31,666 bases of DNA from GWB2-37-7 sp049684915 (lineage in GTDB: Bacteria > Bacillota > Clostridia > Lutisporales > Lutisporaceae). Location: positions 1 through 31,666 of the forward strand of contig JBAVGO010000061.1 of NCBI GenBank assembly GCA_049684915.1, read 5' to 3'. Shown piece after piece: positions 1 to 7,642 of the stretch. Below the pieces are notes generated by a model. It was not told the origin of the DNA and ran no database searches. It was given only the letters and a program-made list of their open reading frames with translations. The position numbers and the translations under genes are program-made. Every line of letters begins with the position of its first letter. Within the stretch, counting starts at the first letter, position 1.

Positions 1-2
1 AT

Positions 3-33
3 ATTGATGAATTTACCTCAGCAAATCATCAAT
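3..33. repeat. Imperfect inverted repeat downstream of the left promoter
   Basis: ATTGATGA at 3-10 pairs with TCATCAAT at 26-33, with three further A/T pairs after a bulge. It lies about 30-60 bases downstream of the inferred leftward start, in the 5' leader. It could be an operator or a leader hairpin. Confidence 0.4.
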
Positions 34-120
34 GTTTTGTTTGTCAGCGTCTAACGCCGACCTTTACTATGATATCAAATTATGTTTTGTTTGTCAACAT
101 AATTCTCAAATTTGTTTGTC
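32..120. repeat. Repeated TTTGTTTGTC motif, possible operator sites
   Basis: The 15-mer ATGTTTTGTTTGTCA occurs identically at 32-46 and 82-96, exactly 50 bases apart, and the shorter TTTGTTTGTC occurs at 111-120, another 25 bases on. The copies bracket and overlap the leftward promoter. This layout fits direct-repeat binding sites for a repressor. DeoR-family regulators are known to bind TGTTT-rich direct repeats, but that assignment is only inference. Confidence 0.45.
69..97 (-). promoter_or_regulatory. Strong leftward sigma-A promoter
   Basis: On the minus strand a perfect -35 TTGACA (92-97) is followed after exactly 17 bases by TATCAT (69-74), one mismatch from TATAAT. Transcription would start near position 62 and run off the left edge, so the gene served lies outside the window. 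The motif GACAAACAAAACAT overlaps the -35 and recurs at 32-45, downstream of the start. Confidence 0.7.
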
Positions 121-469
121 CTTTTATGTCTTTCATTATCTTGTCTGTTTTGCTCCCCAGCTCAGCCAGGAATTTTATCTTATCACGTCATGCACCATTT
201 CGTCAACTGTAAGTTTATTCTTTATTTCATCGTTTCCTGCGGTGCTTATATAATATATCACGTGTCATTGAGAGTGTAAAGTGTGAATATGTGCTTTTAA
301 ATCCGCTATAGCGTTTTTATTTATAAACAACTCTTATTTGCTTTCTTTTCCTACTTTATAACAGCAAGTCCATTGATATTTATATGCACATTCATCTGAA
401 AATATTCATACTTCTAATTTTTTAAATACCTACTTATTAAATACAAGTCTCTTTATATTGTAAAAAGAA

Positions 470-513
470 AGACAAAACAAGCTACTTGAGTACTCAAGTA
501 GCTTGTTTTGTCT
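470..513 (-). terminator. Terminator after the hemolysin III gene, perfect 44-base palindrome
   Basis: Positions 470-513 are a perfect palindrome with 22-base arms and no spacer. It lies 19 bases beyond the stop of the minus-strand gene at 533. On the minus strand it is followed by TTTCTTTTTA, giving a typical U-rich tail. The arms are much longer than an ordinary terminator stem. Confidence 0.75.
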
Positions 514-532
514 GCAAATTTCTAACTATTAA

Positions 533-1186
533 CTATCTCAAGTACGTAACATATCTTAACATAAACCAAAAATGACAGAAGCTACCGTACAACACAAATA
601 GATGGAATATCTCATGAAATCCAAACAGTCTAAATTTCAGCTTTGGCCATTTTGTTCCATATATAGCTGCACCTATAGTATAGAGCAAACCACCGGCAAC
701 CATCCACATAACTCCTGTTAAAGGTATTGTTTTTACCATAGGCCATAGAGCTATTACTACAAGCCAACCCATTATCAAATAAAAAATTGTGTATAACCAT
801 CTAGGTGCATCGAACCATAAAAGCTTCATTATTATGCCCACCAATGCTATTCCCCATATTATAGCCAACATACTATAACCCCAGCTACCCCGTAAAGGAA
901 TCAGACATATAGGAGTATAAGTTCCTGCTATCAATATATAAATCATCATATGGTCTATCTTCCGCAAGACTCTTATTCCCTTATCTGAAATAGATAGTAA
1001 ATGATATAAAGTGCTGGCTGTATAAAGCAATATCATACTGCCTCCAAATATTGAAAAGGATACAATATGCCATACAGTCCCTTCGTTTATTGCATAGTTT
1101 ATCATTAATACTAATCCTACTATAGAAAGTATAGCTCCTATTAGGTGAGTTATTCCGCTAACCGGTTCACGCATTTTTTTTATCAT
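533..1186 (-). CDS. Hemolysin III family (PAQR/YqfA-type) membrane protein
   Basis: A 217-residue integral membrane protein of the hemolysin III / TrhA / PAQR superfamily. The family signature at the N-terminus is clear (REPVSGITHLIGA, residues 7-19). An STLYHL motif at about residues 58-63 and a FHEIFHLFVLYGS segment near residues 190-202 supply the conserved His residues. About seven hydrophobic helices fill the rest, which is the family's usual length and layout. Members have been linked to membrane homeostasis in bacteria; the haemolysin name is historical and does not show toxicity. The ATG has a GAGGTGA ribosome binding site 4-10 bases upstream. It appears to be a single-gene unit ending at the palindromic terminator to its left, and is divergent from the next gene at 1444. 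Confidence 0.9.
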   Translation of the reverse strand: MIKKMREPVSGITHLIGAILSIVGLVLMINYAINEGTVWHIVSFSIFGGSMILLYTASTLYHLLSISDKGIRVLRKIDHMMIYILIAGTYTPICLIPLRGSWGYSMLAIIWGIALVGIIMKLLWFDAPRWLYTIFYLIMGWLVVIALWPMVKTIPLTGVMWMVAGGLLYTIGAAIYGTKWPKLKFRLFGFHEIFHLFVLYGSFCHFWFMLRYVTYLR

Positions 1187-1349
1187 ACAATCACCTCAAA
1201 ATAACAATATTTCGACATATAGTATCAATAACTACCTGTTGTATATTATATTACTATATAACATATATATGTGCAAGAAAAACTTTTTTTATTCTTATTT
1301 TATTCTTCCCGTTTTTCCAATTGTCATTCTATATGTTTTGCACTAAAAA

Positions 1350-1375
1350 TTTCACATTATATTCAAAATGTGAAA
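1350..1375. repeat. Inverted repeat upstream of the DUF1836 gene
   Basis: TTTCACATT (1350-1358) and AATGTGAAA (1367-1375) form perfect 9-base arms around an 8-base A/T centre. The repeat sits in the divergent intergenic region about 22 bases upstream of the candidate -35 of the 1444 gene, a position that suits an operator. No regulator could be assigned. Confidence 0.5.
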
Positions 1376-1397
1376 AACGTTTTCCGTGATACATATG

Positions 1398-1426
1398 TTG
1401 TTAGCTAGCTTTTATTACTATATAAT
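1398..1426 (+). promoter_or_regulatory. Candidate sigma-A promoter of the DUF1836 gene
   Basis: TTGTTA (1398-1403), a 17-base spacer and a perfect TATAAT (1421-1426). The predicted start near 1433 falls inside the ribosome binding site GAGGGGTGAT (1431-1440), giving a very short leader of about ten bases before the ATG at 1444. Either the leader really is that short, or the working promoter is elsewhere. Confidence 0.45.
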
Positions 1427-1443
1427 ATAAGAGGGGTGATTAA

Positions 1444-2025
1444 ATGAATATTGAAGATTTGAATTCAATTTTGAAAGGATTATCTGACATAACTGAAATT
1501 AAGCCATCGGATATACCTGATATTGATTTATATATGGATCAGGTTACAACCTTTATAGACAATAAATTGGGCAGCGATAAAAGAAGCAAAAAAGATAAGC
1601 TGCTGACTAAAACCATGATTAATAATTATTCAAAAGCAAAAATACTTGCTCCTTCAAAAAATAAAAAATATAATAAGCAGCAAATGATTCAGCTTGTTTT
1701 GATTTATTACTTAAAACAGATACTTTCTATAGGCGATATTGAGGATTTGTTTACACCACTTTTCGATGCTGCGGAGGATAATTCCACTTTAGTTGAAGAT
1801 ATATATTGTACATATCTTCAAGCAAAAAAAAATAATATAAAAAATGTTAGTGTAATGTTGAAGGATAATGAGGATCTAATTGCACAGACAGGGGCAAATC
1901 TAGAGGGGACTGAAAAAAACAAAGTACAGCTTATCGCAACTGCTATGCTGCTCACATCTCAAGCCCAGGCCTATAAGCGAACTGCAGAGGCGATTATAGA
2001 TAATCACTTCAAAGTCAATACATAG
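1444..2025 (+). CDS. DUF1836 domain-containing protein
   Basis: A 193-residue, mostly helical soluble protein of the DUF1836 family. The diagnostic central block is visible at about residues 54-108: LLTKTMINNYSKAKIL, then KKYNKQQMIQLVLIYYLKQILS, then DIEDLFTPL. Its first part resembles a MerR-like winged helix, in which TKTMINNY would be the recognition region, so a DNA-binding role is often suspected. No function has been established. It is the only plus-strand gene in the window and is monocistronic, with its own candidate promoter and an inverted repeat upstream and a two-way terminator downstream. The start has a GAGGGGTGAT ribosome binding site. Length is normal for the family. Confidence 0.8.
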   Translation: MNIEDLNSILKGLSDITEIKPSDIPDIDLYMDQVTTFIDNKLGSDKRSKKDKLLTKTMINNYSKAKILAPSKNKKYNKQQMIQLVLIYYLKQILSIGDIEDLFTPLFDAAEDNSTLVEDIYCTYLQAKKNNIKNVSVMLKDNEDLIAQTGANLEGTEKNKVQLIATAMLLTSQAQAYKRTAEAIIDNHFKVNT

Positions 2026-2038
2026 ATTGCAAGATATG

Positions 2039-2089
2039 AAAAAGCACTATTCTATATGTTTGTGCAAAGCATATAAAATAGTGCTTTTT
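2039..2089. terminator. Bidirectional terminator between convergent genes
   Basis: AAAAAGCACTATT (2039-2051) pairs with AATAGTGCTTTTT (2077-2089), with further pairing TATATG/CATATA inside. The A-tract at one end and T-tract at the other let it work for both the plus-strand DUF1836 gene and the minus-strand signal peptidase gene, whose stop is at 2099. Confidence 0.85.
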
Positions 2090-2098
2090 CTACAAATA

Positions 2099-2638
2099 TT
2101 ATTTTACTGTACCAATATCACCAAATGGAAATATTCTAAAAAATACTCTTCCTATTATATCTTCTTTACTTACAAATCCAACACTGCCTCGACTGTCATT
2201 ACTGTTTTGCCTGTTGTCTCCCATAACGAATAAGCATCCTTCCGGCACTATAACATCAACTTTTCCGCTAGTGGTTCCATCATATATATATCTTTCCTCT
2301 AGCTCTTGATCATTTACATAGACCGCAGTATTAAGTACCACAACCTTATCTCCAGGAACACCTATAACTCTTTTTACCAAGGCCTTCTTTGCCCCAAACA
2401 TCCTGTACAACTTCCATGGATGTGGTGTTTCAGTGTTAAATGCAATTATATCTCCTTGCATAGGCTCAGTTCCTATATATCTTGCTCTAATAAGAAAGTC
2501 TGAATCAGATAAGGTTGGAAGCATTGATGAACCTTCTACTATAGCAAGACCTCCGAATATGTTTATAATAAAAGCTATGACAGCCGCTGCCGCCAAAGAA
2601 ATTACCCACTCTAAAATTTCTCTTTGAATACCTTTCAT
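2099..2638 (-). CDS. lepB: Signal peptidase I
   Basis: A type I signal peptidase, which cleaves signal peptides from secreted proteins on the outer face of the membrane. One N-terminal membrane anchor lies at about residues 12-34 of the 179-residue product. The catalytic Ser is in the motif EGSSMLPTL and the catalytic Lys in ALVKRVIGVPGD. The later family boxes are also present: FVMGDNRQNSNDSR, then IIGRVFFRIFP. The open frame extends 18 codons further upstream, but a GGAGGAG ribosome binding site lies 8 bases before the ATG at 2638 (product MKGIQREILEW...), so that start is chosen. It is the last gene of a minus-strand run that begins with adenine deaminase and ends at the shared terminator. 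It is a Gram-positive SipS-like enzyme; the symbol is by family. Confidence 0.93.
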   Translation of the reverse strand: MKGIQREILEWVISLAAAAVIAFIINIFGGLAIVEGSSMLPTLSDSDFLIRARYIGTEPMQGDIIAFNTETPHPWKLYRMFGAKKALVKRVIGVPGDKVVVLNTAVYVNDQELEERYIYDGTTSGKVDVIVPEGCLFVMGDNRQNSNDSRGSVGFVSKEDIIGRVFFRIFPFGDIGTVK

Positions 2639-2706
2639 TGATTTACTCCTCCAATCATTTAAATAAGTCATACTAATTAGACCGTGCTTCATATCTTGAT
2701 TTGGTT

Positions 2707-3570
2707 TTATATTTCATAAGCTTCTTCACCTATCATTAATGCTTCTCCACCTACCCAAATCTCTTCTATATTCATGTCTTCAAGCTTCAATACAGCCTTG
2801 ATAGTGGAAGGCTTGTTCATAAAACTTCCCTGCTCGATAACAATATTTTCATGGTTAGTATTAAGATAGCCATATTTAAAAAGATAGCATACCAATGCAC
2901 CATTTGATGTACCTGTTGCGGACTCTTCAGGTATTCCATATAAAGGTGCAAAATTTCTGCATATTGCTACACTTTTTGAATTATCATTTAATGTAAAAAC
3001 ATGAAGTCCCGTAGCTTTGTATCTTTTGCTGACTTCTTCGATTTTCTTCATGTCAGGTATTAAACATTCCAAAATATTGTAGCTTTTTACAGGCACAAGT
3101 ATATCTTTTATTCCCGTTGATACAGCTTGTATAGGCATCCTCTGGTCAAAACCTGTGTAATCTATACCTAAACAATCTGCAAGTTCTTCTGCAGCAATTT
3201 TCTCATAAAATCTAGGTAGGGTCTGCTGCATATAAACCGTAGAAGCTTTTATGTTGATTTTCAAAACACCTGCTTTAGTTTCCTGTGCATAAGTGCCTTG
3301 TTTAATGAATTTTTTTTGTTGCATGAGGCTAAAGGCTGCTATAGTGGCATGTCCACACAAATCCACCTCTGCATTGGGAGTAAAAAATCTAAGCCTAAAG
3401 TCTGCCGTCTCTGACTCTGATACAAAAGCAGTCTCAGAATATCCAATTCTCTTTGCTAAATTTTGCATTTGAACTTCAGTAAATCCATTAGCATTTAATA
3501 CCACTCCCGCAGGATTCCCTCCAGCACTGCTTTTAGCAAAGGAGCTTAGCTTATATACTTTCGCTACCAT
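2707..3570 (-). CDS. PhzF family isomerase-like protein
   Basis: A 287-residue protein of the PhzF/YddE family, which shares the diaminopimelate epimerase fold. Visible family motifs: GGNPAGVV (residues 17-24), GYSETAFV (43-50) with the catalytic Glu at 46, DLCGHATIAAF near residue 90, and SATGTSNGALV near 218. The length is typical. PhzF itself isomerises a phenazine precursor, but most relatives outside phenazine producers have unknown substrates, and no other phenazine gene is in the window, so a phenazine role is not implied. The ATG has a GGTGAAGGT ribosome binding site. It sits between the lipoprotein gene and the signal peptidase gene in the same orientation. Confidence 0.88.
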   Translation of the reverse strand: MVAKVYKLSSFAKSSAGGNPAGVVLNANGFTEVQMQNLAKRIGYSETAFVSESETADFRLRFFTPNAEVDLCGHATIAAFSLMQQKKFIKQGTYAQETKAGVLKINIKASTVYMQQTLPRFYEKIAAEELADCLGIDYTGFDQRMPIQAVSTGIKDILVPVKSYNILECLIPDMKKIEEVSKRYKATGLHVFTLNDNSKSVAICRNFAPLYGIPEESATGTSNGALVCYLFKYGYLNTNHENIVIEQGSFMNKPSTIKAVLKLEDMNIEEIWVGGEALMIGEEAYEI

Positions 3571-3681
3571 ACCTTCACCGCTTTTTCTTCATTATTTTAT
3601 ATATGTAATATCCTATGCCAACTCCTACCAGTTAATAGCCTTCAAAGATTCTATCTTTTGCCTTTTCATTTCCTAAATACC

Positions 3682-4260
3682 CTATTGCTTTTTACTTAGA
3701 TAAGCAGATACTGTAGCTGTGTCCTTGTCCGCACTATAGAAGCTTAAAAGATACTCTCCACAATCATAATCCATTTTCCACATATCGCCTTCAGCGTCTG
3801 TTTCAAGCAATTCTTGAGTGGGAGTGCCAAGCATTACTTTAATCTGTGCCGGGCTCATTCCCACCTTAACACCATAAAGCTCATAGCCTTCAGACATAAT
3901 AATACCTGATATATTTGCTTCACTTTTGGTGTCTTCTATAATTTTATCCAGCATTAAGTCTATAACTTCATAGCTTACATATGAGACTCCCTCAAAGTTA
4001 TCAAACCCTATAGGTTCTCCTAATTGTGCTACAGCATCCTGTAGCTTTGACCCAATCTGTATAGAAAGACCTGTGATTTTACCTTCACGGGCAAGCTTAA
4101 GGGCATCGTCATTTTGGGGTATAGGTGCCGGAGTGTTCTCTACTGTTTCAGTAGTATTTGATGCAGGTACGTTTTTATCTTCAATCACCTTTTCAGCCTT
4201 GCAGGATACAAAGCTTAGGCATAATGCCAATACTAATAATATTACTATAACTTTTTTCAA
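3682..4260 (-). CDS. Lipoprotein with DUF4309-like domain
   Basis: A secreted lipoprotein of 192 residues. A lysine-rich start and hydrophobic stretch lead to a lipobox-like FVSC at residues 17-20, where the Cys would be lipidated. A Thr/Pro/Asn-rich linker follows. The rest resembles the DUF4309 (YjgB-like) domain, with GKITGLSIQIGSKLQDAVAQLGEP-like and VKVGMSPAQIKVMLGTP repeats, i.e. two beta-lactamase-inhibitor-like (SmpA/OmlA-type) units. Function is unknown. A TTG three codons upstream directly abuts the AGGAG sequence, so the TTG at 4260, nine bases away, is the better start. It lies between a nucleotidyltransferase-fold gene and a PhzF gene. Confidence 0.7.
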   Translation of the reverse strand: MKKVIVILLVLALCLSFVSCKAEKVIEDKNVPASNTTETVENTPAPIPQNDDALKLAREGKITGLSIQIGSKLQDAVAQLGEPIGFDNFEGVSYVSYEVIDLMLDKIIEDTKSEANISGIIMSEGYELYGVKVGMSPAQIKVMLGTPTQELLETDAEGDMWKMDYDCGEYLLSFYSADKDTATVSAYLSKKQ

Positions 4261-4298
4261 TTTATTCAACTCCTAATCTTATGAAATTAGTTCATAAC

Positions 4299-4703
4299 TC
4301 ATATTTGAGATAATTTATAGTTTGTTTTTTGTTCTAAAAATTTGTCTATAAGCTCTATATCTCTTATGTCCTTATCCCTGCCAAGCCTTTCCTTATATTG
4401 GCGGATACTATTAATGTCAGCTACAGGTATTCCTTCAATTAGTTCTATCTTCTCTGGAACCCAGTCTTCAAATATCTCTATGCATCCATCAATCACTATA
4501 GCTTCAAAGGACTCTTTTTCTATTAATTCAAAGCCTCTATGCAATAATTCTTTAAACAGCTTTGAGGTACAGCCTATATCTATGTCAGTCGTATCTGATC
4601 TTACTCCATGTAAGACTAGTGCCGCTCCCGTCATCACACAGTATTGGTTTTCAGGAAAATTTAAGTTTTTCAGCTTGTCCAATATTTGATTTCTATTTAG
4701 CAT
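4299..4703 (-). CDS. Small nucleotidyltransferase-fold protein
   Basis: A 134-residue protein with the minimal nucleotidyltransferase signature: TGAALVLHG (residues 25-33) followed by the acidic pair in TTDIDIGCT (38-46) and a third acidic strand in GCIEIFEDW. The C-terminal RLGRDKDIRDIELID helix resembles AbiEii/DUF6036-type proteins. Such proteins act as antitoxin-like partners, nucleotide-transferring toxins or housekeeping enzymes. There is no adjacent HEPN or AbiEi-like partner here, so no role is assigned. The ATG at 4703 (MLNRNQ...) is preceded by GGAGG five bases away; the in-frame ATG four codons upstream lacks a ribosome binding site. It follows the polysaccharide deacetylase gene by 27 bases. 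Confidence 0.7.
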   Translation of the reverse strand: MLNRNQILDKLKNLNFPENQYCVMTGAALVLHGVRSDTTDIDIGCTSKLFKELLHRGFELIEKESFEAIVIDGCIEIFEDWVPEKIELIEGIPVADINSIRQYKERLGRDKDIRDIELIDKFLEQKTNYKLSQI

Positions 4704-4730
4704 ATAGTCCTCCATAAAGCTAGCTCTTTT

Positions 4731-5723
4731 TCAATTTCTAATGCTTCTATATATCTTTTGTATTTTATACAACCTTTGCAGCTTCTGGTTACGTTCCTTA
4801 TAATCTGTTATGTTTTTATAAGGCAGATAGTCGTTTTTGTTCTGCTTTATAAGTAGTTTGCTAATCAAGCTTCTGCTATCTTGCTCTCTTTGCATATTAA
4901 TTCTTTTAATCAAGTATGTGCTGTCCGAAAAATCAGAAATCCCATCCTGTGTCGTAACTGTAAACCTATAACCCTTATCTTTTAAAATATTTTCTGCATA
5001 TTCATTATAATTACCATAAGGATATGAAAAAGCATATATTGCACTACCTAGGTTCTGGGATATCAAAGTCTTCAACTTAGCAATATCAGCTATCAGGCGG
5101 TTTTTGTACTTTTCAAAGGTCTCCTTCTCCAATTTTGCAACTCCCAAGCCATAATTAATGTCTTCAGCAAAATTGTGCAAATCATAAGTATGGTTTTGTA
5201 TTTCAATCAAACCGCTTTGATACATTTCACTAGCCTGTTCCCATGTGAAATGCTCTGTTATAGGGGTCATCAGGTCCTTGTTAAGCTTTTTCCCCACAGA
5301 CCAGCCAATAATAAATATTGTCGCCTTCATATCATACTGCTTCAGCACAGGATATGCGTATACATAGTTGCTTAAATAACCATCATCAAAGGTTATTATT
5401 ATAGGGTTGTCCGGCAGGCTCTTTTTCTTAAATATGTACTTTATGTAGTCCATAAAATGTATAGTGTTATAGCCTAGCACTTTAAGATATAACATTTCTT
5501 CCTTAAACTTCTCAGGAGATATTGTGGTACTGTCCAATTTGCTTTCATCCTCACTTATATGATGATACATAAGCACAGGAATTTTGTTAATATCTTTACT
5601 ATTTAAATTTGTATTTGCATCTACAATTTTCTCAAGCTTATAGACCTCAATGCCATACTGACTATTTAAAGCTATAATTACTGTAAATACAAAAATTATT
5701 GAAAACAGTACAAGCTTTTTCAT
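4731..5723 (-). CDS. Polysaccharide deacetylase (NodB/CE4), membrane-anchored
   Basis: A 330-residue carbohydrate esterase family 4 protein that probably removes acetyl groups from peptidoglycan or another cell-wall sugar polymer. An N-terminal signal anchor covers about residues 3-20. The NodB domain follows: IPVLMYHHIS (48-57), motif 1 ITFDDGYLSNY near 110-120 with the metal-binding Asp pair, motif 2 NHTYDLH (H-x4-H), and FSYPYGNYN as motif 3. The arrangement resembles the YheN/PdaB-like deacetylases of spore-formers. The tail is basic and extends past the domain. The ribosome binding site is weak. It lies 46 bases after the adenine deaminase stop, so co-transcription is likely; no terminator is seen between them. 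Confidence 0.9.
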   Translation of the reverse strand: MKKLVLFSIIFVFTVIIALNSQYGIEVYKLEKIVDANTNLNSKDINKIPVLMYHHISEDESKLDSTTISPEKFKEEMLYLKVLGYNTIHFMDYIKYIFKKKSLPDNPIIITFDDGYLSNYVYAYPVLKQYDMKATIFIIGWSVGKKLNKDLMTPITEHFTWEQASEMYQSGLIEIQNHTYDLHNFAEDINYGLGVAKLEKETFEKYKNRLIADIAKLKTLISQNLGSAIYAFSYPYGNYNEYAENILKDKGYRFTVTTQDGISDFSDSTYLIKRINMQREQDSRSLISKLLIKQNKNDYLPYKNITDYKERNQKLQRLYKIQKIYRSIRN

Positions 5724-5769
5724 CTCATGTACCCTTATTATATCATATTATTTGTAAGCTTCTCGTACA

Positions 5770-7482
5770 TTATTTTACAAACTTATATTCTGCTGTATCA
5801 AATAATCCAAGATCTGTAATCTTCAATTCGGGAATTACAGGGAGAGCTAGAAAAGCAAGCGTCATAAAAGGGTCATACTCTTTTGAGACTCCCATATCAT
5901 ATGCATCTTTTAGCATCACCTTAAGTTTATTTTCAACTTCTTCCAAGCTTAAATCACTCATAAGCCCTGCTATAGGCAATGCAAGAGAATGCTTTATACT
6001 ACCTTCAGATGCTATGCAAATCCCTCCGCCAATGCTTTGCAGGTGATTTACCGCCGCCTGCATATCCATATCATTATCACCTATAACTACTATGTTATGA
6101 GAATCATGGGCTACACTGGAGGCTATTGCTCCATTTTGCAGACCCATTCCCTTTACCAAACCAAGACCAATATTACCTGTTTGATGATGTCTCTCTACAA
6201 CTGCAATTTTCAAAAGCTTATCACCTGTTTCATCTATATAGGCGACCTTATCATTCTTTACTTTTAGCCTTAGTTTCTTTGTGATTAAAGAATGCGGCAG
6301 CAAGCCAATGACACTAATTTCTTTCTCAGGAATATCCATTTTAAAGCTTTCTTGCTCAAGCTTCTTAATATTAACTGAGTTTCTCATTCTTGAGTCATTA
6401 ATACTTCTAATATTAAAAAGTACCTTCCCATTTTCTGCTACCAGCCTTCCCTTTTTATAAACCTGGTAAATATCTATGCTCTCTAAATCATTTAATATTA
6501 AGAGATTAGCTTTATAGCCTGGTGCTATCGCTCCTATGTTTTGTAAGTTGTAGCATCTTGCAGCATTTATAGTAGCCATTTGTATCGCTCTTACTGGCTT
6601 CATCCCATTTTTTATTGCAACTCTGACATTATTATCTATATGTCCATGCTTTATTATATCCTCCGGTTGTCTGTCATCAGTACAAAAAAGGCATCTGTTT
6701 AAGGTAGTCTCATTTACAGCAGGCAATAAACCTACAACATTTCGGGCTGCGGATCCTTCTCTCAATATTATAAACATTCCAAGACGTAGCCTCTCTATGG
6801 CTTCTTCTGCTGTGCTACATTCATGCTCAGTCCTTACTCCCGGCAGTATGTATGCATTAAGCTCCTTATCTCTGATTCCTGGAGCATGGCCGTCCATCAT
6901 CTTATGAGCATTTTTGGCTAGTACAATCTTATTTATTATATTCTTTTCACAGGTAATTATACTTGGAAAATCCATTAGCTCTCCTAAACCGAGTACCCTT
7001 TGATGATTGATAAGCTCAAGCAGGTCTTCTGCCTTTAGCACGCTTCCCGAGTTTTCAAATGGGGTTGCTGGTACACAGGAGGGAAGCATAATAAATATGT
7101 CAAGAGGCAGGTTCTCTGAGCCCTCTATAATGTACTTTATACCTGCTATTCCTTTTACATTGGCAATTTCATGGGGATCTGCAATAACTGTCATAGTTCC
7201 TCTTGGAATAACAGCTCTAGCGAACTCCGCAGGAGTAACCATAGAGGATTCTATGTGAACATGCCCGTCAATAAAGCCGGGGCATATGTATTTACCATCC
7301 ATATCAAGCTCTACGGCACCACTATACTCGCCTATTCCGGCAATATAGCCATCATGTATTGCAACATCAGCCTTATATATTTCTTCTGTAAATACGTTAA
7401 CCACTTTAATGTTTTTGAATACAAGCTGTGCCTTAACTCTGCCCATTGCCACATCTATCATAGACATTATAATATCTCTCAT
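5770..7482 (-). CDS. ade: Adenine deaminase
   Basis: A 570-residue adenine deaminase, hydrolysing adenine to hypoxanthine and ammonia in purine salvage. It is an amidohydrolase-superfamily enzyme. The metal-binding H-x-H is in GFIDGHVHIESSM (about residues 70-82), followed by IADPHEIANV, GHAPG, and the DDR motif in CTDDRQPEDI. The C-terminal part, with SVAHDSHNIVVIGDNDMDM and GGGICIASEG, is the extension typical of Ade. Length matches the family. The ATG is preceded by GGGGGTG. A good promoter lies at 7523-7551, and no purine riboswitch is visible in the leader. hpt in this window could convert the hypoxanthine product to IMP. Confidence 0.95.
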   Translation of the reverse strand: MRDIIMSMIDVAMGRVKAQLVFKNIKVVNVFTEEIYKADVAIHDGYIAGIGEYSGAVELDMDGKYICPGFIDGHVHIESSMVTPAEFARAVIPRGTMTVIADPHEIANVKGIAGIKYIIEGSENLPLDIFIMLPSCVPATPFENSGSVLKAEDLLELINHQRVLGLGELMDFPSIITCEKNIINKIVLAKNAHKMMDGHAPGIRDKELNAYILPGVRTEHECSTAEEAIERLRLGMFIILREGSAARNVVGLLPAVNETTLNRCLFCTDDRQPEDIIKHGHIDNNVRVAIKNGMKPVRAIQMATINAARCYNLQNIGAIAPGYKANLLILNDLESIDIYQVYKKGRLVAENGKVLFNIRSINDSRMRNSVNIKKLEQESFKMDIPEKEISVIGLLPHSLITKKLRLKVKNDKVAYIDETGDKLLKIAVVERHHQTGNIGLGLVKGMGLQNGAIASSVAHDSHNIVVIGDNDMDMQAAVNHLQSIGGGICIASEGSIKHSLALPIAGLMSDLSLEEVENKLKVMLKDAYDMGVSKEYDPFMTLAFLALPVIPELKITDLGLFDTAEYKFVK

Positions 7483-7522
7483 GTAAACACCCCCACTATC
7501 TCCGTATTGATATATTATATAG

Positions 7523-7551
7523 ATTTTAACCCTCTAAAATAATTTTTTCAA
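7523..7551 (-). promoter_or_regulatory. Sigma-A promoter of ade
   Basis: On the minus strand TTGAAA (7546-7551) and TAAAAT (7523-7528) are separated by 17 bases. It lies 41 bases upstream of the ade start and just after the lysS terminator, so ade probably begins a new transcript. Confidence 0.6.
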
Positions 7552-7588
7552 CCTTATTTTAGTATTTCACTCCAGTTATTAACCATAC

Positions 7589-7631
7589 AAAAAGCCAGTT
7601 GACTTAATAAATTTTTTAAATCAACTGGCTT
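7589..7631 (-). terminator. Terminator of greA-lysS
   Basis: On the minus strand AAGCCAGTTGA pairs with TCAACTGGCTT (arms 7621-7631 and 7592-7602) and ends in a T-run. It begins 11 bases after the lysS stop. Confidence 0.88.
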
Positions 7632-7642
7632 AATTAATTCTA

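Larger units (their letters stand above)
1..532. other. Gene-free left edge with leftward promoter and terminator
   Basis: No convincing intact gene is visible in these 532 bases. They hold a leftward sigma-A promoter at about 69-97, three copies of a TTTGTTTGTC motif, an imperfect inverted repeat at 3-33 and a long palindromic terminator at 470-513. On the minus strand around 120-270 two short frames in different phases read like protein (for example ending TVDEMVHDVIR, then KFLAELGSKTDKIMKDI), which could be a frameshifted remnant. This is too short to name. Confidence 0.5.

Noticed and set aside
32..253. Plus-strand open frame of 73 codons at the left edge
   Set aside because: No ribosome binding site, Cys/Phe-rich composition typical of antisense reading, and it lies over a clear leftward promoter and repeated motif.
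7483..7640. Possible purine riboswitch upstream of ade
   Set aside because: No paired P2/P3 loops or conserved core are seen; the region is explained by the lysS terminator and a sigma-A promoter.
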